Shown: positions 10,265 through 21,262 of the stretch, one piece after another
How the letters are laid out: every line of letters begins with the position of its first letter
Position numbering within the stretch: the first letter of the stretch is position 1
Position numbers and translations under genes: made by a program
The notes under the pieces: model-generated
What the model was told of the DNA's origin: nothing
Databases searched by the model: none
What the model saw: the letters and a program-made list of their open reading frames with translations, nothing else
NCBI GenBank assembly: GCA_905221605.1
Contig: CAJNDS010000846.1
Span: forward strand, 502,501 to 555,000
DNA length: 52,500 bases
Reading direction: 5' to 3'
Source of the DNA: Symbiodinium natans
Taxonomy: Eukaryota; Sar; Dinophyceae; Suessiales; Symbiodiniaceae

Positions 10265-12740
10265 ATGCCAGGACAACCTCACGCACAGTTTGTTCCGAAG
10301 GGTCAGATCCAGTCGCCGATGCCAGAGGAGGAGGAAGTTCAGGCGTTTCAGGTCGATGATAAGGCGCAGCTGCCAGACGTGGTCAAGGCGACAAAGGTGT
10401 TGAGTGACGAGAAGAGGCTCCTCTACAAGAAAATGCTTCATATGGATTTCTGCTGTTCCAGCATCAGCTCGACTTCATTAGGTTCATCGATGACGATGAC
10501 AACATGCGAAACGGGTTTCTTCTTGCATACGCCGCGACCCAAGGAGCTGGCAAGACGTACGCCATCCTGCCGTTGGCACGCGCCCTTTACTCCAGGAGGA
10601 GCACGGCTATCAGGAAGTGCGAAGACCAAAATCTTGATCCAGAAACAGCCTGGGCGCGCTGAGGAGGACCCTCAAGACAAAGCTGCTTTGCGTCTTCTCC
10701 CAGCCTCAAGTCATGCTCGAAGTTGCCCAACTCCTCTACAGCTTGTTTCAGATCGACCCAGAGTTGACAAGCGTGACAAATTTTGCGTATGCCGCCACTG
10801 AACATAAGAATCTGAGCGTGTGCTCCAATGGTAGCATGAACAAGGAGCGCCGGAACCGTGAGCAGAAAGCGCACTCCATCCTCAGCAACCAGCTTGATGA
10901 AGAGAGAAGGTACACTTCGAAGGACAAGTGCTACTCACAACTCGCAGGAATCGATACTCGCAACAGATGCAGCTCGTAAGCTCCTGGTGGATCCGGACTC
11001 ATCGGCCAGCTTTGTCGCCATTTTCGACGACTTCACGAAGTCAGCAGGCTCAAAAGGCGAAGATCTGGCAAGTGCGGCCAAGCTGTTGAAGCTCCTTGAG
11101 AAGGAAAAGCATGTCGTGCTTTCCTCGGCGTCAGTCCCTTGCCGGCAGTTCTTCGAAAATATGTATACGAGAATGCGAGCGTACAATGGGCACATCGGCC
11201 AAACGGCAATCTCGTCGTTGAACTTCAATGCGCCGTGGAAGATATGCCACGGTGGAGAGCAGCAGTTCCACATCTTCAGTGGGTGCAAGTCTTCGGAGGA
11301 CATTCGCAGGCTAATTGCCCTGCTAAAGCGTGATGTTTCCACACTCCGAATGATCACAGATGAGACAATCCAGCACTTGGGCAAAGAAGTTGGAATGACC
11401 TTCGGTGAGGCTGCCATCAAGCAGCAGTGGATGGATGAGCAAGAGACATTTGCTCTCCAGGCAAATGCAGATACTAGTATCGGTAACTCTTGCGATCTGT
11501 CTGAGCTAGCTGCACCAACAGTTGATGCAGTGCCTGCGGTTCCTACGGCAGAAGGCCAACCTTTCAGAAGCAAGGCCTTCTCGAAGAAAGCCGAGAAAGC
11601 TGGAAAGGAGGCCAAGAAGCAGGAGGCGAAGGCAAGGCGTGCCACCGAGTGTCAAGCGACTACCAAGAGCTCCAAGAAGGCCGAACAGGCTACAAACAAG
11701 ACTTCCATTGCAGATCATGCTGCAGAGATGCGTCGCCAGGCAGAGCATGCAAAGAGGGCTCAGACTCTTCGGGAACGGCTGAAGAAGAACGTGAAGGTGG
11801 TCATCAACGAGCGTAGAGAAAAGTTTGCCTTGGAAGCATTGGAGAAGCTCTCGAAACTTCCGGACGAAAAGATTGCAAGTTTTTGCGAGTTCAACGTGAC
11901 AGGCGTTGAACTGCCTTCAGGAAATCCGGAGTCTCCTAGCTTCATCAAGAGCAAACTCTCGCGGGATACCGTGACCGTCGTTGCGACGCCTTCCGCGTTG
12001 GAGAGCTGCAAAAGAAAGTTCCGCAGCATCGTGGCTGACACGCTGGTCCAGTTGCGCTTGGACCAAAGATCATGGGCGAAAAAGCTTCCAACCTCTTTCA
12101 GAGCAAAGTTCTCCACAAGTACTCCATGAGAGACTCTCCAAACTTCGACCGTATCTCGTTGCTTAGCTTCGCCAAGGAGGACGAGGACCTGCTCACTCTC
12201 TACATCCTTGGCATCGGAGTCTACAGCAAGGAGACGCGGGTCAAGTACCCAGACTATGCGCAGCTTATCGCAGACCTTGCCGCTCGAGGGCATCTGCCGC
12301 TCCTGTACGCCGATTCGGAGTTGGCATATGGCATCAACTTCATGATCTCACAGATCTACGTCACGGATGATGCCAGGCAAGCTCTCCTGCAACCATCTTC
12401 CAGTTGCTAGGTCGAGCTGGGCGAACAGGCTTGTGCGACACAGTCCATGCGCCCAGAATGCTGGTCAAGCTCGGGGAAGATCCCGCTGCCATCGACACCG
12501 AGTCTTCCAACTTTGCTGAAGCACTACACTTTGGACGGTCCCGCACAAGCAGACGGCAATACCGTCTTCAAGACGCAAGCAGTAGAAGCTGCCGAAAAGG
12601 AAGTGGCCAAGGGGAAGGCAAGGAAGGAGCGGAAGAAGGCAGAGAAGGCGGCAGAAAAGCAAGGGCAGCCAGGGCAGGGGACGAGAAAGGCTGAGGTGAT
12701 TGAGCTGACCGAACCGGTTCAGCTGATTGGTCAAGACTGA
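10265..12740 (+). pseudogene. Intronless, frameshifted superfamily-2 helicase-like gene
   Basis: Five frame changes break an otherwise continuous coding stretch from ATG 10265 to TGA 12738-12740. Helicase motifs appear in the right order: Walker A with QGAGKT (about 10527-10550), a Walker B-like FVAIFDDF (about 11016-11040), motif III-like SSASVP (about 11123-11140), a motif V-like YGINFMISQIYVTDD (about 12328-12370) and motif VI QLLGRAGRTG (about 12400-12435). A long Ala/Lys/Glu-rich coiled-coil-like insert (about 11580-11850) and a Lys-rich tail (about 12590-12690) are additional. The frames are 2, 3, 1, 3, 2, 3, with breaks near 10455, 10920, 12065, 12390 and 12525. Other genes here are split into tiny exons, so an intronless 2.5-kb gene suggests retroposition, a mobile element or an integrated virus. 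Assembly indels could also explain the breaks. The exact helicase family was not identified. Confidence 0.8.
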
Positions 12741-13679
12741 TGCAAAGGCGAGTGAAGATAAGATATGGGCAGTTTCTCAAAATTGGGGGTTGTTTCCTTG
12801 GGATAGCACGGTGCCGTGTAAGATTTAGGTTGTTGTAGGGTCTATTTTTAGCGTCTCCGGTTTCGAGAAATTCCCTTCTTGTTTAGTGACTTTAGTGCTT
12901 CGTGCCAAAAAGCACCACTGTACAGTTCTAGGTGGCTAGCGCCCGCTTTCTCACTGGCTTAGACATCAACATGGGATGTCCTGAGAGTCTGCAATGGCTG
13001 GACTGCGCCTAGTAGGAAGGCTCCATCCGAAAGGTCTTAGGCCAGAGTGTGGAAAAGTGTGGGCGTGCCCGAGTGACTTTCTGGCCAACCTACCTGACAC
13101 TTCACTTCAGGCCACTTCACTCTTCAATCCACTCCATCCCACTCCACTGTATTACATTTCTACATACAGCCTATATGCGAAGAGCGTGGCCCCACAGTCG
13201 ACACAACTCAAACGGGAGGGAGCAAGCATGGCGAGCAGAAGCGTTGAAGTCCCGAAACTTCAGTTGTCTCCAGTTCACCTACGCCCAAAACTAGTTTCAC
13301 GCCGCGAGGCTTAAAGTCTGCTCTCTTTGAGGCTTCCTCCCTGACGCCTGAGCAGTTCGAGGAGGCGAGCATGGCCGGCAGCTCCTCCTTCAAGGCTGGG
13401 ACTTGAAGTTGGCTCTGTATATATATATATAATATACATAAACTGAATGTCAAAAATCATCTTGCCTCAGCCCAGCGCCAACTTTGCTTTTGGGGTGTGG
13501 GCACTGGGTGTGGGCTTGTGGGTTTAGGATGTGGTGCTTGTTGGATGCTTGCTTGTGTATAGCATACTTCTCCCTCGAGTGTGTTCCCTCCCGCGTGGTT
13601 CTACTGAGTAACTAGTGGGAGGTTTTTTTTGGTGCCTGCGATTGAGGGGCGGGTGGGGTCACTAGGGTTCTAGCCTATT
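12741..13679. other. Stretch without supported genes
   Basis: Region 3' of the helicase-like pseudogene. It contains a TA run at about 13420-13440 and G/T-rich sequence near 13480-13540. No coding block could be supported. Confidence 0.4.
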
Positions 13680-13950
13680 ATTACGTCCATATTATTACTA
13701 TTGGTGATGTGAACACGAAATTCAAATTAAAATGATGCGTTCGCTAATTTCATCTGTAAACGAAACGGAAGCAGAAATTAGATTCTTAAATTGGGATTTT
13801 ACTTCGTTTTCTGATAATTCATCTCTTTGCTTTTCTTCTTCATTCTTATCCTATGCTTCACGAGTGAGAAAAGTACTGAATCCTGTATTTCTCTTAGTTT
13901 TTCACGCATACCTTAATAGTAATGGAATGAACAGAGTTAATGAATGAACG
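13680..13950. other. AT-rich island
   Basis: A sharply AT-rich block with an open frame 13732-13947 (+) that resembles no known protein. The local composition differs from both flanks, suggesting an insertion or transferred DNA. No terminal repeats or target-site duplication were seen. Confidence 0.5.
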
Positions 13951-14111
13951 GCTAGCTGCGCCACCGGATGCCACCAGCAACGATGTGTTCATTGCGGCCT
14001 GCTTCGGACACGATTGAAGAACACAGGTCGAAGACTTTATCAAGCTTTTCGGTCTTGGCACGGTTGGTGCGCTTATGTCTTCAGAAACAAACGTCTTGGA
14101 GAGCAGCCGAC

Positions 14112-14276
14112 CCCTTGAAATGTCGTCAAAACTACATCAAGCCACAACTTGCTGAGCGACGCCAGACTGATGGCAACATCAATGTTGCCATCATCGCTAT
14201 GCGGGGCATCAGCAATGGCCACCACCTCAGATTCAGGGCTCATGGTGTCGAGCTCGTACAACTCAGCCCGGAAAGC
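14112..14276 (-). CDS. Internal exon of an unknown minus-strand gene
   Basis: Exactly 55 codons in phase 0 lie between a TTTCAAG acceptor and a GGG|GTCGGC donor on the minus strand. The peptide contains FRAELYELDTMSPESEVV, then an acidic loop (APHSDDGNIDVAIS) and LSKLWLDVVLTTF. The alternation of hydrophobic and acidic residues looks like a folded domain, but no family is recognised. Plus-strand frames over the same bases are also partly open. Confidence 0.5.
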
Positions 14277-15060
14277 CTTGAAAGGACAACTGAGGATGTT
14301 GCACAAAACACGAGCACCCACGCAGTTCCAGGTCAGTTCTTCGTGGTGGTCGCTTCTGCCCTCCGGCCAGGTTCAGTGTTTGTGGGATGTCTCACACATT
14401 GCAGTTTAATGTGATCAGTCTAATGTCCTAGTTTTCTGCCAATCCGGTACAAATATATGAAAATATTGTATTTGTTCAGAATGGGAGTACTGCCACTCTT
14501 CATTGACGTGTGGACTGCATAGCCACATAGACTGTTGGCAAGTGAATATTCAGAAGTATTTGGTAGTTGGCATCAATATTTCAGGTTAGAGAGGGTGCAG
14601 GCTGAATCGGCATTGCATGCACACCGATGACGCTGACCCGCGCTGTCTCAATCGAGGAGAGGAATGCCTATGCAGAGGCGTCCATGGAACTGATTTGCTA
14701 CTCGGCAGTTCAAGTGGAAGTGGAAGACTGCAAATGTCGAAGAGGGAACCTTTAAGAAAGTCAGAAGAGACCATAAGAGGCATTTTTTTGGTTTTTTGAA
14801 TAGGTGCTTTCTGCAGTGACCACAGCCTGGCTTCTTGAGAAGTTGCAGGGCCGGAGGGTGAAAAAGGATGGCGGGAGCTTCTGTGATTCCCCAATGACGG
14901 CTTGCACATCGCATGCACGATTTCGCAGCTCTTATACTATCTTCTACTGGCTATGCCCGAGGGATATCGGAGATACAGTTCCAAGAAGGCAGCGGTGGGC
15001 CCCGAGGAGGTTCCAGGAAGTATCTGTAAGCGAAATGCAGTTGAAGCTGTTAGGCGAACT

Positions 15061-15141
15061 TTCTTCTTCTTCTTCTTCATACGCTTCTTCTTCTTCTTCT
15101 TCTTCTTCTTCTTCTTCTTCTTCTTCTTCTTCTTCTTCGTC

Positions 15142-15208
<67 letters not shown>
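15061..15208. repeat. (TTC)n followed by (CTG)n trinucleotide repeats
   Basis: About 25 TTC/CTT units (15061-15140, with an interruption near 15079) run into about 21 CTG/TGC units (15144-15208). A GTC/GTT/CGT-rich degenerate continuation extends to about 15540. Long CTG tracts are prone to slippage and assembly collapse. Confidence 0.95.
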
Positions 15209-15209
<1 letters not shown>

Positions 15210-15540
15210 CTTGTCGTCGTTGTTCTCGTTGTCGTCGTCTCGTTGTTGTATCGGTGTGCCGTGTCGTCTCGTTGTCGTCTCGTCGTCGTCTCGTCGTCGT
15301 CTCGCCGTCGCTGTCTCTGTTGCTGTTGTTGTCGTCGTCTTTATTGTGCCTTGTTGTAATTACGTTGGCGTGCCTTGTTGTGCCTTGTCTTTGTCGTTAT
15401 TGTTCTCCTTATTGTTGTTGTTGCACCTTGTTGTTCCTTGTTCTGGTTCTTGTCTTGTACTTATTCTTACGTGTGTTTCTTGTCTGTTGCTCGTTGTTTG
15501 TTGTTGTTACCGTCGTGGCAGGAGCACAGAGGAGGACTAG
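15209..15540. repeat. Degenerate GTC/GTT-rich low-complexity tract
   Basis: Repeated TCGTCG, GTCGTC and TTGTTG motifs decay gradually from the trinucleotide repeat at left. Two plus frames remain open by composition alone (Val/Leu/Ser/Cys-rich peptides), so no CDS is called. Confidence 0.8.
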
Positions 15541-15589
15541 GACTTCGAGCGCACATACCCGAGACTGAGGCAACGCAGCTCAGGCCATA

Positions 15590-16910
15590 GTCGTCTCGCC
15601 GCGACTTGGCCAAGACTGTCAATGCTTGCCAAGATGAGGGTGGCAACTCCATGGCTCAGTGTTCCTAGGGGGGAGATTTGGAGTGTTTATGTTTGCGCTT
15701 CGGAGCGCGAGCGCTTGAGACTCGCAGTGGAACTTTCTAGAACCCAAACCCTTCACTCGAAAGCTTCATCGTCAGAAGCTAGTGCCTGATTCTGAGTGCA
15801 CGCACCTGGAGTCCACAGCCGACCGATGCATTGCGGCCATGATTAGCTTCCTTTCCGGTTGCCTCATGCCTTGAGGCATCTAAGCGCCATGGCTCCAAAA
15901 CCCCTTGCCTTTACTCCCAATTCTTGAATTGCCGAGGTACCCAGCGGCTTCATTGATTCTGCTGTTGTGCTTTGCGCTCCACCAGATCAACCTCAGGTCC
16001 AGCTGCTGCGGAAAAATGCTTTCCAGGGTGCATGGCTAATATAATAGGCCATGCGGCCGCATAGACAAGCGCCACGTGGGCACTTTTTACGCCTGTGGAG
16101 AGATGCAGGATTCGTTTCTTTACAGCCTCCTTACCGTGGATCATCATGCTGAACTGAATGAACTGCAGAAATATCCTGCAATCCTAAATCCTGCCTAAAT
16201 CGCTCGGTCTGTCGGCTGGTCCCCGTGGAAGGCGAAAGAGGCGACGAGTACAGCCGGAAGAGAGGCAGCGCAGAAAGCGCGGAGAATCCATTTCTTCACC
16301 CCAAGCCCTGAAGCAAACCTGGGCACCCTGAGCCCTCTTGACATAAAGCTCCTGACCAACATTCACGATGTGATGACAAGGTAGGCCAAGGCTGCAACCA
16401 AGTCATACCAAATCCCTCGCAAGGCTCATGCACGCCGAGAAGACTCTGGCGCACCTGCCTCGGTCGTTGGTGCTCCGGCCTCTTCAGGAATGTCGTTGAA
16501 TGTTGCTCGCGCACATGCTGGCCACAAGGGGACGTGTATGGTGCGGAGATGCGAAGAGGTGGTCAAACATGCCAAGGGCACACGCCGGTACAGGCAGGTG
16601 AGTGGCGCAAAATGAGTCCATACAAGGGCGCGCTAGTTTCGGGAAATGGGATGTTGCAAGGCCGCGCAGAACCAAGACCAAACCAAACAACATCAGAATG
16701 CAGTAATCTTCCTCCCTGCCTGATTTTCAACGCATGCCACCGGACGTTAGAGAAGAAATCTGTCAGCAGCTTCAGCCATCTCAGCTTGCATTTGCTGAGG
16801 ATGCTCCGTTCTCGCACGGGTTCTCGGGGGCCGGTTCCCGAGCTTCGCGAGCTTTCGCATTCCACGGTTTGGCCAAAAATGCCGAGGTCTTGAGGGAGGG
16901 TTCGGTCTGA
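15590..16910 (+). CDS. Unknown multi-exon gene, 3' part, with a possible in-frame TAG
   Basis: Blocks: 15590-15632 (SSRRDLAKTVNACQDE); 15728-15867 (LHRQKLVPDSECTHLESTAD, AAMISFLSG); 15945-16017 (GFIDSAVVLCAPPDQPQVQ); 16232-16597 (REAAQKARRIHFFTPSPEA, then LSPLDIKLLTNIHDVMTR, later GHKGTCMVRRCEEVVKHAKG); and a last block ending at TGA 16908-16910 (SQLAFAEDAPFSHGF). Blocks 2 to 4 join in phase using GC donors. Block 4 ends at a strong CAG|GTGAGT. A TAG at 16382-16384 interrupts block 4. It sits inside an AG|GTAGGC that could instead be a donor, giving a different downstream frame. The start of the last block is unclear. No family is recognised. Confidence 0.55.
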
Positions 16911-18387
16911 AGTGGTTAAATTCTGAAGCATCATGATGAAGCATCCGGAGAAGCATGTGTAGCCTAACTAGTTACGTACTGCATTAAGAGTCATCCGGAA
17001 CATGTGGTGTTTTGCTGTGTTGATTCCCAACGTCTGAACTTCCGCGAGGCTCAGCAGCCGGTGAGAGCGAAGGCCTTCAAACTTTTCTTTATCTCTTCCC
17101 CACCGCACTTACAACACAACAAATCTTCCATCAAAAACTGGACCGGACCTGAATACCTGAGACATATTTAGCACAGCCAGGTGAGTTCACGGGGAAGCGG
17201 AAGCCAGCCACAAGCAGGCACGCCGCATGATGGTCCTGTGTTGGGGTTGTTATCGCAAAGCGATAGCAACCAGTGCATGAATTGCCGTGGTGCGGCCTGA
17301 GGCGCAACCGGGGCTGAAAAGAGGAGATTCCAACTAAGTCGGGGCGGTCATGAAAAGTCTCTGATGATGACCAAATCTCACGCGAGCAGCCTTTCTCCAT
17401 GTGCTTGCCAAAGCCGCAATCAGCACCCAAGTTTCTGAGTTGGCTCTATTCTACGGGGCAGACCGTGACAGAACGAGTTTTCCGTTGCACAAGCCGACAG
17501 TCCTGCTCAAGCACAGCCCTTAATCCTAGACCCAAGAGGCGAGACTACCGTATACCCAACTTTGCGCAGTTGAAATGAGCCTCGATCTCTCTCGCAGAGA
17601 ATTCTTAGGAAGAAAAACTTTAGAGCTGCATATTGCCACATGATGGGGTTCAAGAGAGGGCCACCCAGCCACGCCTGAGAAGTTCAGTCCACCGGGCCCG
17701 TGTTTCGATGGTTCAGCCTGATTTATGAAGGTGTTCGGCACTGGATTGCCAAGGGAAGTGGCGACTTGTAAAGGCCGCCCTGGCCGCGCCATGCTTGCCT
17801 CGGACAGATGATGGCTGAAGATGGCAGGGGCCGCTGCGCAGGATACCACATGCACCCCGTGACCCTTGTCAGAAAGTCTGAAAAGTGAGCCGGGGATGTT
17901 GCAATTACTGGCTGTGCGTCGTTGTATTCCGTTGTAGCAACAGACGCTCTTGTGATAGTTGGTCAGGCAGATGTTAAATGTCGCAGGAGATGAAAGTTTC
18001 GACATGGCAAATGACGCCTTTGCCGACGCAGGCCCCGTCCGGAGCATCCACGTATCTGAGTTCGCAGTTTTCCATTGAGTTTGGCGAGGGCTGCTTGTTA
18101 ATGCGGTCAATGCTTGGAGATAAGTTGGAGTGCCGGTGATCATCTTGATGAAGCTCATTCGTGCAACAGGACACGGCGCGAATGCTAGCAGTTTGCACCA
18201 GTCGCAGCCTCGGCCTTTAGGTAAAGGGTTGGCTTCGAGGGCGGAGGTTTCAGATTTCAAAAATCTCGTTGGTGGGACTTTGTTCTCGTTGTCATGTGCC
18301 GTTCTCGAGGCGCTCGCCCGCTGTCATTTCACTGTTGTCTGGAAGGCCGGGATGTAGAGTTGCCTGCGCCGCACTGATCTTTGCGAG
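16911..18387. other. Stretch without supported genes
   Basis: A long minus-strand open frame (17526-18260) covers half of this region but lacks protein-like organisation. A plus frame at 18130-18357, just before the next gene, includes a possible donor (TTAG|GTAAAG) and may be an upstream exon. Confidence 0.4.
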
Positions 18388-19922
18388 ATGCTTCATCCCT
18401 TGAGTTTGTGTTGCAAAGCTTTGGTTTCCAGTGCTGCCCTGGCCAAGTCAGGGCAGGCTGGGTTGGTGTTGGGTTCCTTGATCCATTTCAGGAGTCCAGA
18501 GACCCCATTTACAAGTTTCCACTTCAACCGCCAGGAATACGAATCCCCCTGGCATCCATCAGTTCTGGAGCTCTCTGGCTTTTTTCAGGACTGGCGGTGA
18601 GCTGGAATATTTCCTGCGGGTCTTTTGGGTGCCGGCGGCGGTTTTCGCAACGGCAGAGGCAGGAGTCTGGCTGATGTCATTGTCTGATTCAAGCCCCGCT
18701 GTCGCTCTACTCAGCCCGGAACTAGATCCCATGCCAAGCACGCAAGTGCAGTTTGAACTTCGATTCGGAAGTAGTGCCATCAGTTTTCAAGACGACACCC
18801 CTGTTCAGATGTTGACGTTCCTGGTGAGACGAGCCAGCTTCTTTGTCCTTGCGGCACGAGTTGTTTCCAGAGTCGAAGACCAATGCAGAAGTCCGCATAG
18901 GAAGAGTCATGATGCAGGGTAAACGCACTCGATGCCGGAAGTGGGAGAATGTTCTATCCGAAGCAGATGAAAGCTGCGCCCTGCATTTGAAAGTTGTCTT
19001 GCGGTCCATGTGCCTGGGTTTGGTGAGCAAATGCCAGGTGGTATTGACTGCCGTGCCCTTAGAGTTGCTGCAGGTACCAAACTGACCACTCAAGCTTGCG
19101 CAACCGATTCCGTCAGCATGTGAATCTACAGCCGTACTCATGGAAAAGCCCGAAACCTGACTACAACCAAGTACCACGTAAAGTACCAAGTTGCCACCTC
19201 TACTTGGCGAGTTCCAATCACCTTCTCCAGCCCACCTGCGGCTGTCCGAGGACAATGCTTTTGAAGTCGGTCCGACCTACAGCAAAGTTGTAGAGGCGCG
19301 TGTGACGCACATGGGTCCTGATGGTGAGACATTGCACACCCGCAGGTCCACGTCTGGGCCAGCATCGTGATGTGGTGTTTGGCAGCGGTGCCTCCTCTGT
19401 TAACTGAAACGAGTGGAGGCAATGAGGTCGTTCATCTTCACAGGCAAACGCTTACAACAGCTCGTGCCCGGACTTGCATTGCCTGCAATACTGTAATTCC
19501 TGGCCTGTTGGGTTCAGGACTCAAGGCTCAGGTAGATCTGCACACGCTGGACAGGTCCTGATCAAGACTTTGATCAAGATGTCTGCTAGAGATCATCCTG
19601 TTGCATTCCAACAAAAACGGCACGAAGGTGCAAATCTTGGGCGAACAGCTGCGTCGACGGCGTGACCTTGCCTGGATCCATCGCCTTGCGGGCAAGGCCA
19701 TGGTCACAAACGTGTGGGATTTACGGGCATCTTGCCAAGACAGCTCGCTGCCCCTCCTACTTGAAGCAGGTCATGCTCTTGCTGTTCTTCTTTGTGGTGC
19801 TGCCCACAAGCCTGTACCTTTCTGCGCTGCAGCGCCTCATCAGGGCCTTTTCAGCTCAGCATTTGGGAGTTTCAACATGTTTGAACGTGATGGCGGTTGA
19901 GAGTGCAAGTGCTGAAAAATCG
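18388..19922 (+). CDS. Unknown multi-exon gene with a membrane segment
   Basis: Exons in matching phase: 18492-18588 (PETPFTSFHFNRQEYESPW; acceptor CATTTCAG, GA donor); 18659-18823 (QVQFELRFGSSAISFQDDTP; donor CTG|GTGAGA); 18873-19073 (TNAEVRIGRVMMQGKRTRC, then LLQ|GTACCA donor); 19191-19345 (RLSEDNAFEVGPTYSKVVEA; AG|GTCCAC donor); 19444-19531 (ARTCIACNTVIPGLLGSGL; CAG|GTAGAT donor); and a block ending at a TCG|GTAAGT donor at 19923. The last block carries a hydrophobic span (VMLLLFFFVVLPTSLYL), probably a transmembrane helix. The frame between 19590 and 19740 is ambiguous. The protein was not recognised. Repeated canonical junctions in phase make a real gene likely. Confidence 0.6.
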
Positions 19923-21262
19923 GTAAGTCCAAAAGTTAATCCTGAGTACTGGAGTGGCCCAGCAAGATAAGTGGATCTGCGAGTGAACTTATCCGAAACA
20001 CGGCACACACAAAGGCGGAGTTGCCGCTGAGTTGCACACACCGTAGGCACACGCACATGTGGTGGGATTCCTCGCTTATTAGTTGTATACATCGCAAATA
20101 GAGTTCCGCATTGTGTTTCCTGCACGTGTGCGTGGAACGCGCGTGTACGTTTGGGCCATGACAGGGATGGTGTCATGGGTTGGAAAAACACGGTTCCACC
20201 TATACTTATGGCTTCCAACATCGCTCAGCCCGCTAGTTCACACCAGCGTTGCTCGCTTCCATGCATCGGCTTGCTGTACAAGAAGCCGAGGCGTATCGAT
20301 ATTCTGGCTCCAGCTGTTGCTCGGTTCCACTGAGCACGCGCGTGAGTGGGCAAAGCCCCAATGCCCGAAACTTGTGAACTCAGGTTGCAGCTGTGCTCCT
20401 TGACACGGCCTTCTGCACGACCTTTTTCCTGCGACCTGCTTTCGAAATCCATTCGTCCAGCTGTTTTTGTATCGTCGTTGAAAATCGGCCAGCTTTCTGA
20501 ACCAGTCTTCAATCATAAGCTTGGCGGTATTCAACATCTATCAACCCTTCTGATTTCTTTTCTTGCGTTCAGGGCTTCAAGCGAAGAACGTGGCAAATCT
20601 GCTTGCCGCCGCAGATTTTCTCAAGAGCCCGGCACTGTAAACAATCGCAACTCATAAGCTCCAATTTGTTTGCGGAGTTGCACTTGATTTCCAGGTTCTT
20701 GCCGCAACAAGGGCCCACCCAAGCCCCCGACCCTCCAATCGGACCCAAAAACAAGAAGCAAGGTATCGGGGCTGGAGAGTGGTGCGGCGCCGCGCCTCGT
20801 TTGTCCCTCAGCCTCCGCTCTGCCATGAGAAACCCGCAACCAGAGCTTCATAAGTTCCTATAGTCAATCGTGCATGTAAATCATGCTAGTTCATGAATCC
20901 CGTGAACCAAGAAGTTCATGTAACTCATGTTGTTAATGTTAGTTATGACGTTGTTCATGCTAGTCATGATGTTGTTCATGTTGTTCAGGTCATAAAAGTC
21001 TCATAAATAGGTTTTACATATTTCGTATGAGTCACTACAATCGACTGCTGCAAAGAATGTATAGCTCACTTTATTCAGGTAGTTCAGATGACTCAGAATT
21101 CTCATATGTTTCATAGATCTGACATAGTTCAATTTGTACGTACCACGCACTTAATTAATGTATGTCAGAAAGGTTCATATCGTGCAGATAAATCATAAAT
21201 TTATATACGCGGGAGTGAAAAGCATGCTGTATAAGACCCACAAAAGCGCAGAATGCTGCAAG
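19923..21262. other. Intergenic or intronic stretch with an AT-rich repeat zone
   Basis: From about 20870 to 21010 the sequence is a degenerate array of GTTCATG, CTCATG and GTTGTTCATG-like units, followed by AT-rich sequence to about 21200. One possible exon lies near 20160-20290, but two frames are equally open there and none can be chosen. Confidence 0.4.

Noticed and set aside
17526-18260. 244-codon open frame on the minus strand
   Set aside because: It is the longest minus frame apart from repeats, but the translation is irregular (many Cys, His, Pro, Ser), shows no motif, and no splice sites or partners were found. It overlaps possible plus-strand exons.
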